A stretch of DNA of 18,956 nucleotides, from contig JBHYFN010000062.1 in the NCBI GenBank assembly GCA_051859505.1, positions 1 through 18,956 of the forward strand, written 5' to 3'. The stretch's first letter is position 1. Every line of letters begins with the position of its first letter. The notes below the pieces were generated by a model, which ran no database searches, had not been told where the DNA came from, and saw only the letters and a list, made by a program, of their open reading frames with translations. Of the stretch, positions 6,657 through 13,483 are shown piece by piece. The stretch comes from JAFIEN01 sp051859505 (GTDB lineage: Bacteria; Pseudomonadota; Alphaproteobacteria; Rhodobacterales; Rhodobacteraceae). Position numbers and translations under genes: made by a program.

Positions 6657-8615
6657 TCAGAGGCCGAAGAGACCTGCAAACAGGGGAACCGGCAGGTCGA
6701 ACGTCGCCACGCGCGCCAGATAAAGCGCGGTCGCCGCGCCGGTCGCCACAGCCGCCCCTCCCGCCACGAGAAGAGGGCCGGGCGCGGGCCGCGATCCCGC
6801 CAGCAGCCAGATCGCCACCAGCCCGCCCAGGGCGACGGGCAGCCCGAACAACAGGACGGCAACGGGGCAGCCCGCGACAAGGGCAAGCGGCAGGCGATGG
6901 GCGGCCGGAATGACCGGCCTGTGATCCTCGGCCGCGTCGGGCCGGCTGGCCCGCCTGCGGAACCCGGTCAGCATCAGTCCCAGCAGAAGAACCAGCGCCA
7001 CGATGACAAGGATCCGGGGATAGAGCGAATAACCGGGGGCGCCCGAAAAGCTCTCGACCGCGAGCAGCACCAGAAACGCCGACAGCCCGAGGATCAGCCC
7101 CGTCTCTGACGCGGGGGGCGCGGTGGGCGTCACACGGATCGCGCTGCGATAGAGCATCCAGACCAGCGACAGCCCGATCAGCGCCATGATCACAAGCGCT
7201 GCCGGACGCTGGAACGGGGCAAGGCGACCGACCTCGTACAGCTGGATCGACAGCGCAAGATTGCTTTCCAGAAAGCCGCCCAGCACGAAGGCAATCACGA
7301 AGGGAACCCGGGGCCAGCCATATTGGCGCAGCAGATAGCCGAAGACGGCAAAGGCAACCGCCACATGCAGATCGACCAGCATGCCGTTGATCTGCAGGAT
7401 GCTGACGAGGCTGACCACCAGAACCGGCAGCGCGATCCTGTCGATCCGCACCCGGCCCAGCCGCGCCAGTGACGGAGCAAGCGCAAGACCGACGCCCGAG
7501 GTCAGCAGGTTCGACAACAGAAGCGCAAAGATCAGCGTGTAGGTGAAGGCCAGTTCGGTCGTGAGCATCGGAGTGCCCGGCACAAGGCCGTGGATGGCCA
7601 GCACGGTCAGCAGGATCACCCCGCCCCGGCTGCCCGGCAGCCCGAAGGCCAGCACCGGCAGGAGCGACCCCCCGTCCTTGGAATCGATGGCGGCCTCGGG
7701 CCCGATGAGGCCGCGGATATCGCCCTTGCCGAACCCGCTGCGGTCGCCTTTCGCGGTCAGGACCGCCTGCCCGTAGGCGACGAACCCCGCCACCGCGCCG
7801 CCAACGCCGGGTATGATCCCGACCACGGTTCCGATCAGGCCCGAACGCAGCGTCAGGGGCCAATGCGTAAACACGCTGCGGATGCCCGCCATGGTGGAAT
7901 CCCCGGCGGCATTCGACGCAAGTCCGCCTTGCAGATCATGGCTGCGGCGCCACGAGATGATCTCGGCCAGGGTGAAGAAACCCAGCAGCATCGCGATATG
8001 GCTCAGACCGTCGCTCAGCTGGTAGGATCCGAAGGTCCAGCGGGGCTGGCTTGTCACGGGATCCGACCCGACCATCGCCAGCAAGAGCCCCAGAAGCGAC
8101 ACCACCACCGCCCGCATCGGAGAACCGTCCAGCACCGCCACGATCGTCGTCAGCCCCCAAAGCGCAAGCAGGGCGCGCTCGAACGGGCCGAACTGCAAAA
8201 GGATCGGCTGCAGGAACGGCAAGATCGCGATCAGGACCGCGACACCCACCAGCGATCCCGCCGCCGAGGCCGCCGCCGCACAGGCGATGGCGGTCCGGGC
8301 GCGTCCGGCCCGGGCCATCGGATGACCGTCGATCAGGGCGGCCGCGCTCGAGGTGTTGCCGGGGATGTTGAACAGGATGGCCGTGACCGACCCCATGAAG
8401 GTCGCCCCGCCGGTCAGCGCGCCGAACAGCAGCAAGACGGACACCGGATCCCAGTTCAGCGTGACCACGACCATGATCGCCGCAAGGCTCGCGCCGCCGA
8501 CGCCGGGCAGGAACGATGCCACCATGGCCAGCGCCGTGCCCAGGACAGGGATCAGGATGTTCGGCCAGCTCAGGACATTGGCAAGACCGATGCCGATGGG
8601 GGCAAGATGATCCAC
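6657..8615 (-). CDS. tctA: TctA-type TTT permease with C-terminal TctB-like segment
   Basis: This is a 652-residue integral membrane protein. Residues 1 to about 500 are a TctA large permease. Hallmarks are FLPGVGGASLAAIM, GALTGGATFMGSVTAILFNIPG, the repeat-related GTVVGIIPGVGGAVAGFVAYGQA, and FGLPGSRGGVILLT. TctA proteins normally end near 500 residues. Here a further 150 residues with four or so hydrophobic segments (ETGLILGLSAFLVLLA, YPRILVIVALVLLLGL and others) look like the small permease TctB, which has no separate gene here. A GTG start at 8613-8615 is used because the same frame is closed 24 nt upstream by the stop of the preceding gene. It would work with the solute-binding protein encoded just upstream to import an organic acid or other anionic solute, driven by an ion gradient. 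Confidence 0.92.
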   Translation of the reverse strand: MDHLAPIGIGLANVLSWPNILIPVLGTALAMVASFLPGVGGASLAAIMVVVTLNWDPVSVLLLFGALTGGATFMGSVTAILFNIPGNTSSAAALIDGHPMARAGRARTAIACAAAASAAGSLVGVAVLIAILPFLQPILLQFGPFERALLALWGLTTIVAVLDGSPMRAVVVSLLGLLLAMVGSDPVTSQPRWTFGSYQLSDGLSHIAMLLGFFTLAEIISWRRSHDLQGGLASNAAGDSTMAGIRSVFTHWPLTLRSGLIGTVVGIIPGVGGAVAGFVAYGQAVLTAKGDRSGFGKGDIRGLIGPEAAIDSKDGGSLLPVLAFGLPGSRGGVILLTVLAIHGLVPGTPMLTTELAFTYTLIFALLLSNLLTSGVGLALAPSLARLGRVRIDRIALPVLVVSLVSILQINGMLVDLHVAVAFAVFGYLLRQYGWPRVPFVIAFVLGGFLESNLALSIQLYEVGRLAPFQRPAALVIMALIGLSLVWMLYRSAIRVTPTAPPASETGLILGLSAFLVLLAVESFSGAPGYSLYPRILVIVALVLLLGLMLTGFRRRASRPDAAEDHRPVIPAAHRLPLALVAGCPVAVLLFGLPVALGGLVAIWLLAGSRPAPGPLLVAGGAAVATGAATALYLARVATFDLPVPLFAGLFGL

Positions 8616-8639
8616 GATCCGATGCGTCCGAAGGTCAGG

Positions 8640-9680
8640 TCACTGCCCGGAAGCGGCGGCAAGATCCCTCAGGATCGGCGCAAGCATGTCATGCGTGGCC
8701 ACTTTCAGGTCAAGCACCGCGCGGGCCGCCTCGGTGCCCTCTGCCGCGACCGGCCGCCCCTGCGCCTCTGCCGCGTCACGAAACGACGGGTCGAGCACCG
8801 CGGCCTCAACGATCGGGGCGAGGCAGTCGCGCAGATCGGGATCCATCCGCGCCGAGGCAAGGACAAGCCGCTCGGAGACCGAAAAATCCGCCGCGAGCCT
8901 GGCCAGATGCCGGCGTTCCTCGCGTTCGGCCTCGGGCAGATCGGCGGTCAGGGACCACAGAAGGCCCCCGTCACCCAGAAGATAGGGGGCCGTCGGCGCT
9001 TCCTCAGATGGTCCGTCCGACAGCACCAGCAGCAGTTCCACATCCCCCGAACGGATCGCGCGCAGCGAGGTTCCCATGGATTTCGACGTCAGATCCGTTT
9101 CGCCCCGCAGGACAGAGGCGATCATGTCGCTCGACCCTTCATAGCCCGAGACGTAGGCGACCTCGCGCCCCAGTGTCATCGCGACCAGCGAGACCGACAC
9201 CAGATTGCCTTCCACCGAAGAGGCCGCGACGATCATCGGGGCGTCCGTCTCTTCCGTCAGATCAAAGCCGGGTCGCCCCAGCCAGGTCTCGGGTTCGGCA
9301 TGCACCACGGCAAGTGCCTGAAAATCATGAGGCTCGTGGCCCAGGCTCTCGTTATCGCCCAGCATCAGGATCATGTTGGTGCTATGGACAAGCACAAGGG
9401 CCGCGTCCTCGGGCTGCGCATTCAGCACCCGCAGCAGGGACGCAGCCCCGCCACCGCCGGGCAGGTTGGACACGCGCACCCTGGCCCCGCTGATCTCTTG
9501 CAGGACGGGCGCAAGGCTGCGGGCATAGATGTCGAACCCCCCACCCGCACTGTTCGGCACGGCCAGTGTGATCGTCTGCCCCTGAAGGCGCGCCTCGCAG
9601 GGGTCGCCGTCCTGCGCCAGCGCCACGGCCGGAAGGGCCACACACAGCGAAGCGATGATGCAGATCGCGTGTTTGCGCAT
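8640..9680 (-). CDS. tctC: TctC-type periplasmic solute-binding protein of a TTT system
   Basis: This is a 346-residue protein with a clear Sec signal peptide: basic MRKH, a hydrophobic core, and a likely cleavage after ALA at residue 22. The mature start QTITLAVPNSAGGGFDIYAR, LAPVLQE and VSNLPGGGGA match the TctC/Bug pattern VPF-PGG--D--AR-L---L------V-N-PGAGG. Residues G46-G48 and D50 would line the ligand site, which in this family usually binds a carboxylate. GGGGGA precedes the ATG at a good distance. It precedes the tctA-tctB fusion by 24 nt and follows the two ATP-grasp genes after 121 nt. A hairpin in that gap may limit read-through or reset transcript levels. The ligand is unknown; the neighbouring ligases and oxygenase suggest a precursor or product of that pathway. 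Confidence 0.9.
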   Translation of the reverse strand: MRKHAICIIASLCVALPAVALAQDGDPCEARLQGQTITLAVPNSAGGGFDIYARSLAPVLQEISGARVRVSNLPGGGGAASLLRVLNAQPEDAALVLVHSTNMILMLGDNESLGHEPHDFQALAVVHAEPETWLGRPGFDLTEETDAPMIVAASSVEGNLVSVSLVAMTLGREVAYVSGYEGSSDMIASVLRGETDLTSKSMGTSLRAIRSGDVELLLVLSDGPSEEAPTAPYLLGDGGLLWSLTADLPEAEREERRHLARLAADFSVSERLVLASARMDPDLRDCLAPIVEAAVLDPSFRDAAEAQGRPVAAEGTEAARAVLDLKVATHDMLAPILRDLAAASGQ

Positions 9681-9771
9681 CAGAGTCCCCCAACTCCCAG
9701 GTCGCGTCCGGTGATCTGTTCACAGTTGTCAAGGCAGATCAATCCGCATCTGCACCAGCGCCGCCCGCCCA

Positions 9772-9797
9772 GCGCCCCTTCGGAAGGGCGGAGGCGC
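9772..9797 (-). terminator. Hairpin between the ATP-grasp pair and tctC
   Basis: CGCCCCTT (9773-9780) pairs with AAGGGCG (9784-9790) over a CGG loop with one bulged C. Outer GCGCC and GGCGC offer an alternative pairing. It lies just after the stop of the upstream - strand gene (9802). No T-run follows in the - direction, so it may be an attenuator or mRNA end-protecting structure instead of a full terminator. Confidence 0.4.
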
Positions 9798-9801
9798 GGG
9801 G

Positions 9802-10983
9802 TCATGAGGTCAGAACCTCGGTCAGGCGGTCGCGCGCCGCCGTGGCCCCCGCCCGGTCGCGCCCGAGGGTGAAACCCGTGACCTGGGATTGACCTTCGGC
9901 GGCGGGAATGAGGGCGGCGTCGAACAGGCGGGTGGGCAGGAACCAGCCCTCCGCCACGGGGCCGCGGATCAGGTCGAGGATCCGGTCCATGGGCAGGGGT
10001 GACACGACATGAGCCGAGAGCGTCACGGGCAGACTCGCGCGGGCGCTGGCCGCATCAGAGAACATGACCTGCGACGTCGAGGCGGTCAGGCGAAAGTTGG
10101 GGTCAAAGACGATGAGCCGCCCGTCCGGCGCAAGGCCGATATCAAGGCCGGCAAGGCCACGAAACCCGCGGACGCGGGCGGCATCGCCGATGGCCATGGC
10201 AAGCGCGGGGTCGGGAAAGGGGTTGGCCGGGTCGACGAGCGTCCCGTTCTGCAGCCCGGGGCGGTTGAAGAGCTGCTCGGACGCGCCTCCCCAGGCGGTG
10301 CCGGCATCGGTGATGCCAAGCTGGACGGCCCAGCAGCTGACGACGGGGATATCCTCTTCGATCACGACGGGGCCGGGGTCGCCAAGCGCTGCCAACTCGT
10401 CAAGCGCGGCAAGATAGGCCGCGGCATCCACGGCGCGGCGCACGGCAAAACCGCCCGCAGTCGGCAGGGTTCCGCCGGACTTGACCCAGACCGGACCATC
10501 GAAGACACGCCGGCGGGCGGTGGCAGGGTCGGCCACCTCGCGCCGGGGAAGCCGGTCGGGGGGAACGAGATCCGCGAGGCGGCCCTTCGAGTTCAGATCC
10601 AGCCAGAGCGGCGCAGGCACAACCTGGGCTTCGGCCGGCCAGCGCCCTTCGGGAAGCGGATAGGGCGAGGTCAAGCGAAAGCCCGCGGCAACAAGGCTTT
10701 CGGCATGGGCCTCGGCCTCGGCGAGGGTGGTATAGCTGCGCGTCTCTTCCTCGATCGGCAGGCCCGCCTCACGGAGGGCGGCGAGGATCGCCGGGGTGGC
10801 GCCGGCAAGATGACGCACGGCGGGCCGATGCCCGAGAAGCCCGAAAAGATGCGTCGTGACCGTCTCGAGATTGAGCGCCTTCAGGCCCATGAGCGCAAAG
10901 GTCGCTAGGTCGGTCCGCGCGAAATAGGCGGCGTCGGCCGGCCAGATGTCATCGGGTGAAAGGAGGGGGCGCAGGGAGGTCAA
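9802..10983 (-). CDS. ATP-grasp ligase-like protein (second of three)
   Basis: This is a 393-residue protein whose motifs are closest of the three to a classical ATP-grasp ligase. GPVWVKSGGT (163-172) supplies K168 in the ATP-binding strand, with a glycine-containing loop after it. PVVIEEDI (205-212) is the hinge with E209 and E210. GLAGLDIGL (277-285) supplies D281, and IVFDPNF (291-297) is the metal-binding strand with D294-x-N296 where E-x-N is typical. The N-terminal 150 residues would be the pre-grasp domain. The start is TTG 10983, which overlaps the TGA of the upstream gene as TTGA; the first conserved segment begins soon after, so a much later start is unlikely. The two genes are therefore translationally coupled and their products probably act together or in sequence. 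By family they would make an amide or similar bond with ADP release. Substrates cannot be deduced. Confidence 0.75.
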   Translation of the reverse strand: MTSLRPLLSPDDIWPADAAYFARTDLATFALMGLKALNLETVTTHLFGLLGHRPAVRHLAGATPAILAALREAGLPIEEETRSYTTLAEAEAHAESLVAAGFRLTSPYPLPEGRWPAEAQVVPAPLWLDLNSKGRLADLVPPDRLPRREVADPATARRRVFDGPVWVKSGGTLPTAGGFAVRRAVDAAAYLAALDELAALGDPGPVVIEEDIPVVSCWAVQLGITDAGTAWGGASEQLFNRPGLQNGTLVDPANPFPDPALAMAIGDAARVRGFRGLAGLDIGLAPDGRLIVFDPNFRLTASTSQVMFSDAASARASLPVTLSAHVVSPLPMDRILDLIRGPVAEGWFLPTRLFDAALIPAAEGQSQVTGFTLGRDRAGATAARDRLTEVLTS

Positions 10984-11795
10984 AGGAAGTCTTCGATGCC
11001 GTAGCTGAGGTCGATCAGCCGGGGTGACGTGCTGTCGCCCGGATTTGTCGGGGTCTTGTTCAGGTCGAAGACGATGATCTGCCCGTCATGAACGACATAA
11101 TCGAACTTCCCGTAGTCGAAGCCGTATTCCTTGCGGATGGCGACAAGCTCGTCCGGAACCTCGGTGATATAGGAATAGTCGACCCGGGTGCCGGCCTTGA
11201 CCAATGGGTCGGTCGACCGAAGGCGCCAGCCATAACCACGAGAGCCGAAGAACAGCCAGCCGCGCAGGCAATACAGATCGCCATCGCGTTCGGGCATGAA
11301 GCGTTCGACGACAAGCTCGTCGTCCTCCCAGACCCAGCCGGGAACGAGGGCGATGCTGTCGAGGATGGGGTAGTGCTTGGGCGGCAGGCAGCGGGCCGAG
11401 CGCCATGACAGCTCGGCCATCCGAAGGCGGTTGCGCTCGGCGGTGGTGAGCTTGCGTCCGACCTCTTCGGGGGAACCGAAGTGGTTGCGGTTGGTCTTGA
11501 CGATCACCGGGCCGTCCCAGCTGTCGCCGCGGGTCACGAGGCAGGGCGATACGCGCCGTTTCGAGATATCGCGCACCGCCCAGTTGACGACCGGCCGATC
11601 ATTGGCGCGATCGGGAAGATCCGCGTCGGTGATCTGCGTCTTGTCGATATGGAGGATATGGGCATCCGCCTCGGGCAGGAAGTCGCGGCCGAAATGGGCG
11701 GTGATTCCGCGTTGCTGCCATTGCTGCGCAAGACCACGCACAACGAAATAGGATCTGATGTCGGGCTTGCCGCAGGCGATGCTGATGGTGGGCAT
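10980..11795 (-). CDS. Compact ATP-grasp-like protein (third of three)
   Basis: This is a 271-residue protein. ATG 11795 is preceded by GGAAG. The N-terminal part contains HILHIDKT (47-53) and VVNWAVRDISKR (69-80), a pattern I associate with a poorly studied ATP-grasp group found in glycan and secondary-metabolite loci. The grasp part shows GPVIVKTNRN (95-104, K100), ELVVERFMPE (160-169, E164), and FDYGKFDYVVHDG with IVFDLNKTPTNPG (227-253), giving D232 and D244-x-N246 as metal ligands. There is no Gly-rich loop of the usual length, and the protein is shorter than most ligases of this fold. It overlaps the next gene through TTGA. The 334-nt region before it contains several inverted repeats that could control the pair. 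Confidence 0.72.
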   Translation of the reverse strand: MPTISIACGKPDIRSYFVVRGLAQQWQQRGITAHFGRDFLPEADAHILHIDKTQITDADLPDRANDRPVVNWAVRDISKRRVSPCLVTRGDSWDGPVIVKTNRNHFGSPEEVGRKLTTAERNRLRMAELSWRSARCLPPKHYPILDSIALVPGWVWEDDELVVERFMPERDGDLYCLRGWLFFGSRGYGWRLRSTDPLVKAGTRVDYSYITEVPDELVAIRKEYGFDYGKFDYVVHDGQIIVFDLNKTPTNPGDSTSPRLIDLSYGIEDFL

Positions 11796-11866
11796 GGGTC
11801 TTCCGCTCCGTCGTCAGCGAAGGCACGGGCGAGGTGCCGCTCAACTGTGCCGCCGGCATAAGTGAC

Positions 11867-11890
11867 CTGCCCGGACCTTCATCCGGGCAG
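11867..11890. repeat. Perfect 9-bp inverted repeat, 6-nt loop
   Basis: CTGCCCGGA (11867-11875) is exactly complementary to TCCGGGCAG (11882-11890). It lies about 72 nt upstream of the ATG of the compact ATP-grasp gene, inside its probable leader. It could be an RNA hairpin acting as an attenuator or stabiliser. No T-run follows on either side. Confidence 0.75.
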
Positions 11891-11917
11891 CCTGATACTC
11901 GGTCGGAAAATTGCCCA

Positions 11918-11929
11918 AACGGGCCCGTT
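11918..11929. promoter_or_regulatory. 12-bp perfect palindrome, possible operator
   Basis: AACGGGCCCGTT is fully self-complementary. It is placed 123 nt upstream of the compact ATP-grasp gene, between two larger inverted repeats. Its length and symmetry suit a dimeric repressor, but the core is a GC-rich hexamer that can arise by chance in this genome. Confidence 0.35.
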
Positions 11930-11935
11930 GAACAA

Positions 11936-11962
11936 GCGGATATTGCCCCGCGCAGTATCCGC
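11936..11962. promoter_or_regulatory. GCGGATA inverted repeat with 13-nt spacer
   Basis: GCGGATA (11936-11942) is mirrored by TATCCGC (11956-11962), with centres 20 bp apart, about two helical turns. This spacing is typical of operators bound by dimeric activators on one face of DNA. It lies 141 nt upstream of the ATP-grasp start and downstream of the oxygenase gene. Confidence 0.4.
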
Positions 11963-12081
11963 AACCGGGGCACACTGCAGAACCGGGCGGATCAGGGGGC
12001 CAAACCGCTGACGGCCAACTTCGTGCCCCCCCCGGTATCGCGGCCGCCTGAAGGTCGCGCGCCCGGGTCAGGACCGGCGCA

Positions 12082-12131
12082 CCCCCGCGCGGGGGGCGGC
12101 TGAAATCCAGGCCGCCGGCGACGCCTGTTTC
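12082..12131 (-). terminator. Two hairpins at the end of the oxygenase gene
   Basis: An imperfect stem formed by GAAA-CAGGC-type arms (12102-12111 with 12123-12131) overlaps the stop codon. A perfect 14-bp palindrome, CCCCCGCGCGGGGG (12082-12095), follows at 34-47 nt past the stop. This suggests that the oxygenase transcript ends here, at least in part, and that the ATP-grasp pair has its own promoter. Confidence 0.5.
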
Positions 12132-13038
12132 AAAGGTTGTCCCCCGGGAACCAGTGGTTTGCCCAGCGCGCGTCGATCTGGCTGTCGATATCCTGAAACC
12201 GGATGTCGATCGAAAGGCGGATGCGGCCCGTCTCGCTGACATTGTCGGTGGATGCGTGGATCATGAACGGGCTGTGCAGCACCACGTCGCCGGCCGCGTA
12301 ATCCGCGATCAGCCATCTGGCGTCGAACTTTTCGGCCATGTCCGGCAGATCCTTCGAGACCCAGCCCCCTTTCGACATGTTGACGTTATAGGCGCTGATC
12401 CGTTCCTCGGGGCTGAGGTCCGCGTTCTTCGCCGCAAACTCCCGCTCCATGGTTTGCCCAAGCGCATGCGAGCCCTCGAGATAGGCAAGACCGCCCTCGG
12501 CGACCGAGATATCGCCGACCGGGATCCAGGCCGTGACAAGATCGCTGCTGCCGCCGCGCAGATAGATCAGGTCGTAATGCGCGGGCGTCGCGACACCGGA
12601 CCCGGGCCGGGTCAGGCGCATCATCTTGCGCTTGAGCAATGTGGATGATCCGCCGATGAAGGCATCGACAAAGGCGGTGAGCCGCCGGTCGGCACAGAAC
12701 CCCTCGAACCGCGCGGTCTGGACAAGCCGGGCAAGACGGCGGTCGATGTCTGACCGGTCCGGCTCTGTCGCACCGGCCAGACCCGTTGCCGGTTCGGACC
12801 CGGGGCGAAGAAGGCCGGTTTCCTCGAGGCCGGCAAAGACCCAGCCGCGAAACGCATTCACCTCGCGCGGATCAAGCAGGCCCCGGAGCCAGAGATAGCC
12901 GTCGCGCGCATATCGCGCGCGCAACTCCCCCATCGGGAGGGTGGGGTCAGACGGCAGGAGGCGGCCGAGCCGGTTGGGTGTTGTCTCCAGCGATTTGCCC
13001 GCGGCTGTCAGACGCATCGCCACATCTTCGATCTGCAT
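12130..13038 (-). CDS. Phytanoyl-CoA dioxygenase (PhyH) family Fe(II)/2-oxoglutarate oxygenase
   Basis: This is a 302-residue protein with a double-stranded beta-helix core. The iron triad is visible: AHYDL gives H154-x-D156 and FMIHAST gives H261. R272 (in GRIRLS) sits 11 residues after H261, where PhyH enzymes bind the 2-oxoglutarate carboxylate. GYLWLRGLLDP (48-57) is the usual PhyH N-terminal strand, and GGLAYLEGSH (182-191) is the conserved turn before the second half. The EctD signature of ectoine hydroxylases is not present, so that activity is unlikely. The start is ATG 13038, with a GGAAAGGG ribosome site about 7 nt upstream. It is co-oriented with the ATP-grasp and TTT genes but separated by 334 nt. 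Such enzymes hydroxylate, halogenate or desaturate small molecules; the substrate is unknown. Confidence 0.88.
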   Translation of the reverse strand: MQIEDVAMRLTAAGKSLETTPNRLGRLLPSDPTLPMGELRARYARDGYLWLRGLLDPREVNAFRGWVFAGLEETGLLRPGSEPATGLAGATEPDRSDIDRRLARLVQTARFEGFCADRRLTAFVDAFIGGSSTLLKRKMMRLTRPGSGVATPAHYDLIYLRGGSSDLVTAWIPVGDISVAEGGLAYLEGSHALGQTMEREFAAKNADLSPEERISAYNVNMSKGGWVSKDLPDMAEKFDARWLIADYAAGDVVLHSPFMIHASTDNVSETGRIRLSIDIRFQDIDSQIDARWANHWFPGDNL

Positions 13039-13175
13039 GACCGGCCCTTTCCCGAATGTGCCTTCCCCCGACCCCTGGCCAGCAACTGCAAGCGGGTCGG
13101 TGGCAACAGATTACAGCGAGGGGCGGGTCAGTGTCATGGCCGAAACCGCAGGATCATGACCCGGCACCTGTCGCA

Positions 13176-13189
13176 GCCCCTGCCGGGGC
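13176..13189 (-). terminator. Small hairpin after the hisI operon
   Basis: GCCCC (13176-13180) pairs with GGGGC (13185-13189) over TGCC, 34 nt past the end of the 86-aa gene. No T-run is present. It may separate the zinc-responsive unit from the oxygenase gene downstream on the same strand. Confidence 0.3.
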
Positions 13190-13222
13190 ATCCTGTCAGA
13201 GCGCTGTCCGCAGTCTTCGGCG

Positions 13223-13483
13223 TCAGAGCGATACCCCCTCGAGGTCGCGCATGGTCACTTCGGCCAGCGGGCGATGGATCGTCAATGTCAGGCGGCCCAG
13301 ATCGAGGCAGAGGATCGTGACCCTAGTTGCCGGACCGGGACAGGCGGGATCGGGGCACGGCAGTTCGACCACGGTCAGAAGGCTCTGCGCCCCCAGCCCC
13401 AGCCGCTCGCGCACCAGCCGCCGCACGCGCCCCGCGTGCCAAAGCGTGCGGGTCCGGTCGCAAAGCAGTGCAGCGGCGCTCAT
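13223..13483 (-). CDS. Small Cys-motif protein coupled to the HisI paralog
   Basis: This is an 86-residue protein. Its ATG (13483) overlaps the TGA of the HisI gene as ATGA, so translation is coupled. The N-terminal half is basic and helical (TLWHAGRVRRLVRERLGL). The centre carries VVELPCPDPACPGPATRVTIL, with C43 and C48 in a CPDPACP motif. Then come short strands and IHRPLAEVT near the end. C8 and C59 are further cysteines. I recall similar small proteins with a C-DPxCP motif beside COG0523 GTPases in alphaproteobacteria, but none has a function I can name. A role as metal-binding partner, scaffold or acceptor in zinc shortage is inferred from context only. No signal peptide or membrane segment is visible, so it should be cytoplasmic. 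Confidence 0.72.
   Translation of the reverse strand: MSAAALLCDRTRTLWHAGRVRRLVRERLGLGAQSLLTVVELPCPDPACPGPATRVTILCLDLGRLTLTIHRPLAEVTMRDLEGVSL

Larger units (their letters stand above)
11796..12101. other. Non-coding gap before the ATP-grasp pair
   Basis: I see no convincing gene on either strand. An 89-codon + strand frame at 11834-12103 is Pro/Gly-rich, lacks a ribosome site and has no recognisable pattern. The interval is instead unusually rich in inverted repeats, listed separately, and probably holds the promoter of the ATP-grasp-tct unit. Confidence 0.6.

Noticed and set aside
9727..9732. Perfect TTGACA on the - strand as the tctC promoter
   Set aside because: No acceptable -10 element lies 15-19 bp downstream; the hexamer alone is not enough.
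7590..9872. Long + strand open frame opposite tctA and tctC
   Set aside because: Composition is Gln/Arg/His/Gly-rich with no motif, and it spans two well-supported - strand genes.
11834..12103. 89-codon + strand frame in the gap before the ATP-grasp pair
   Set aside because: No ribosome site, Pro/Gly-rich low-information sequence, and it overlaps the inverted repeats and palindromes.
12130..13038. Ectoine hydroxylase (EctD) as identity of the oxygenase
   Set aside because: The characteristic EctD iron-site signature is absent and there are no ectoABC genes nearby; only the broader PhyH family is supported.
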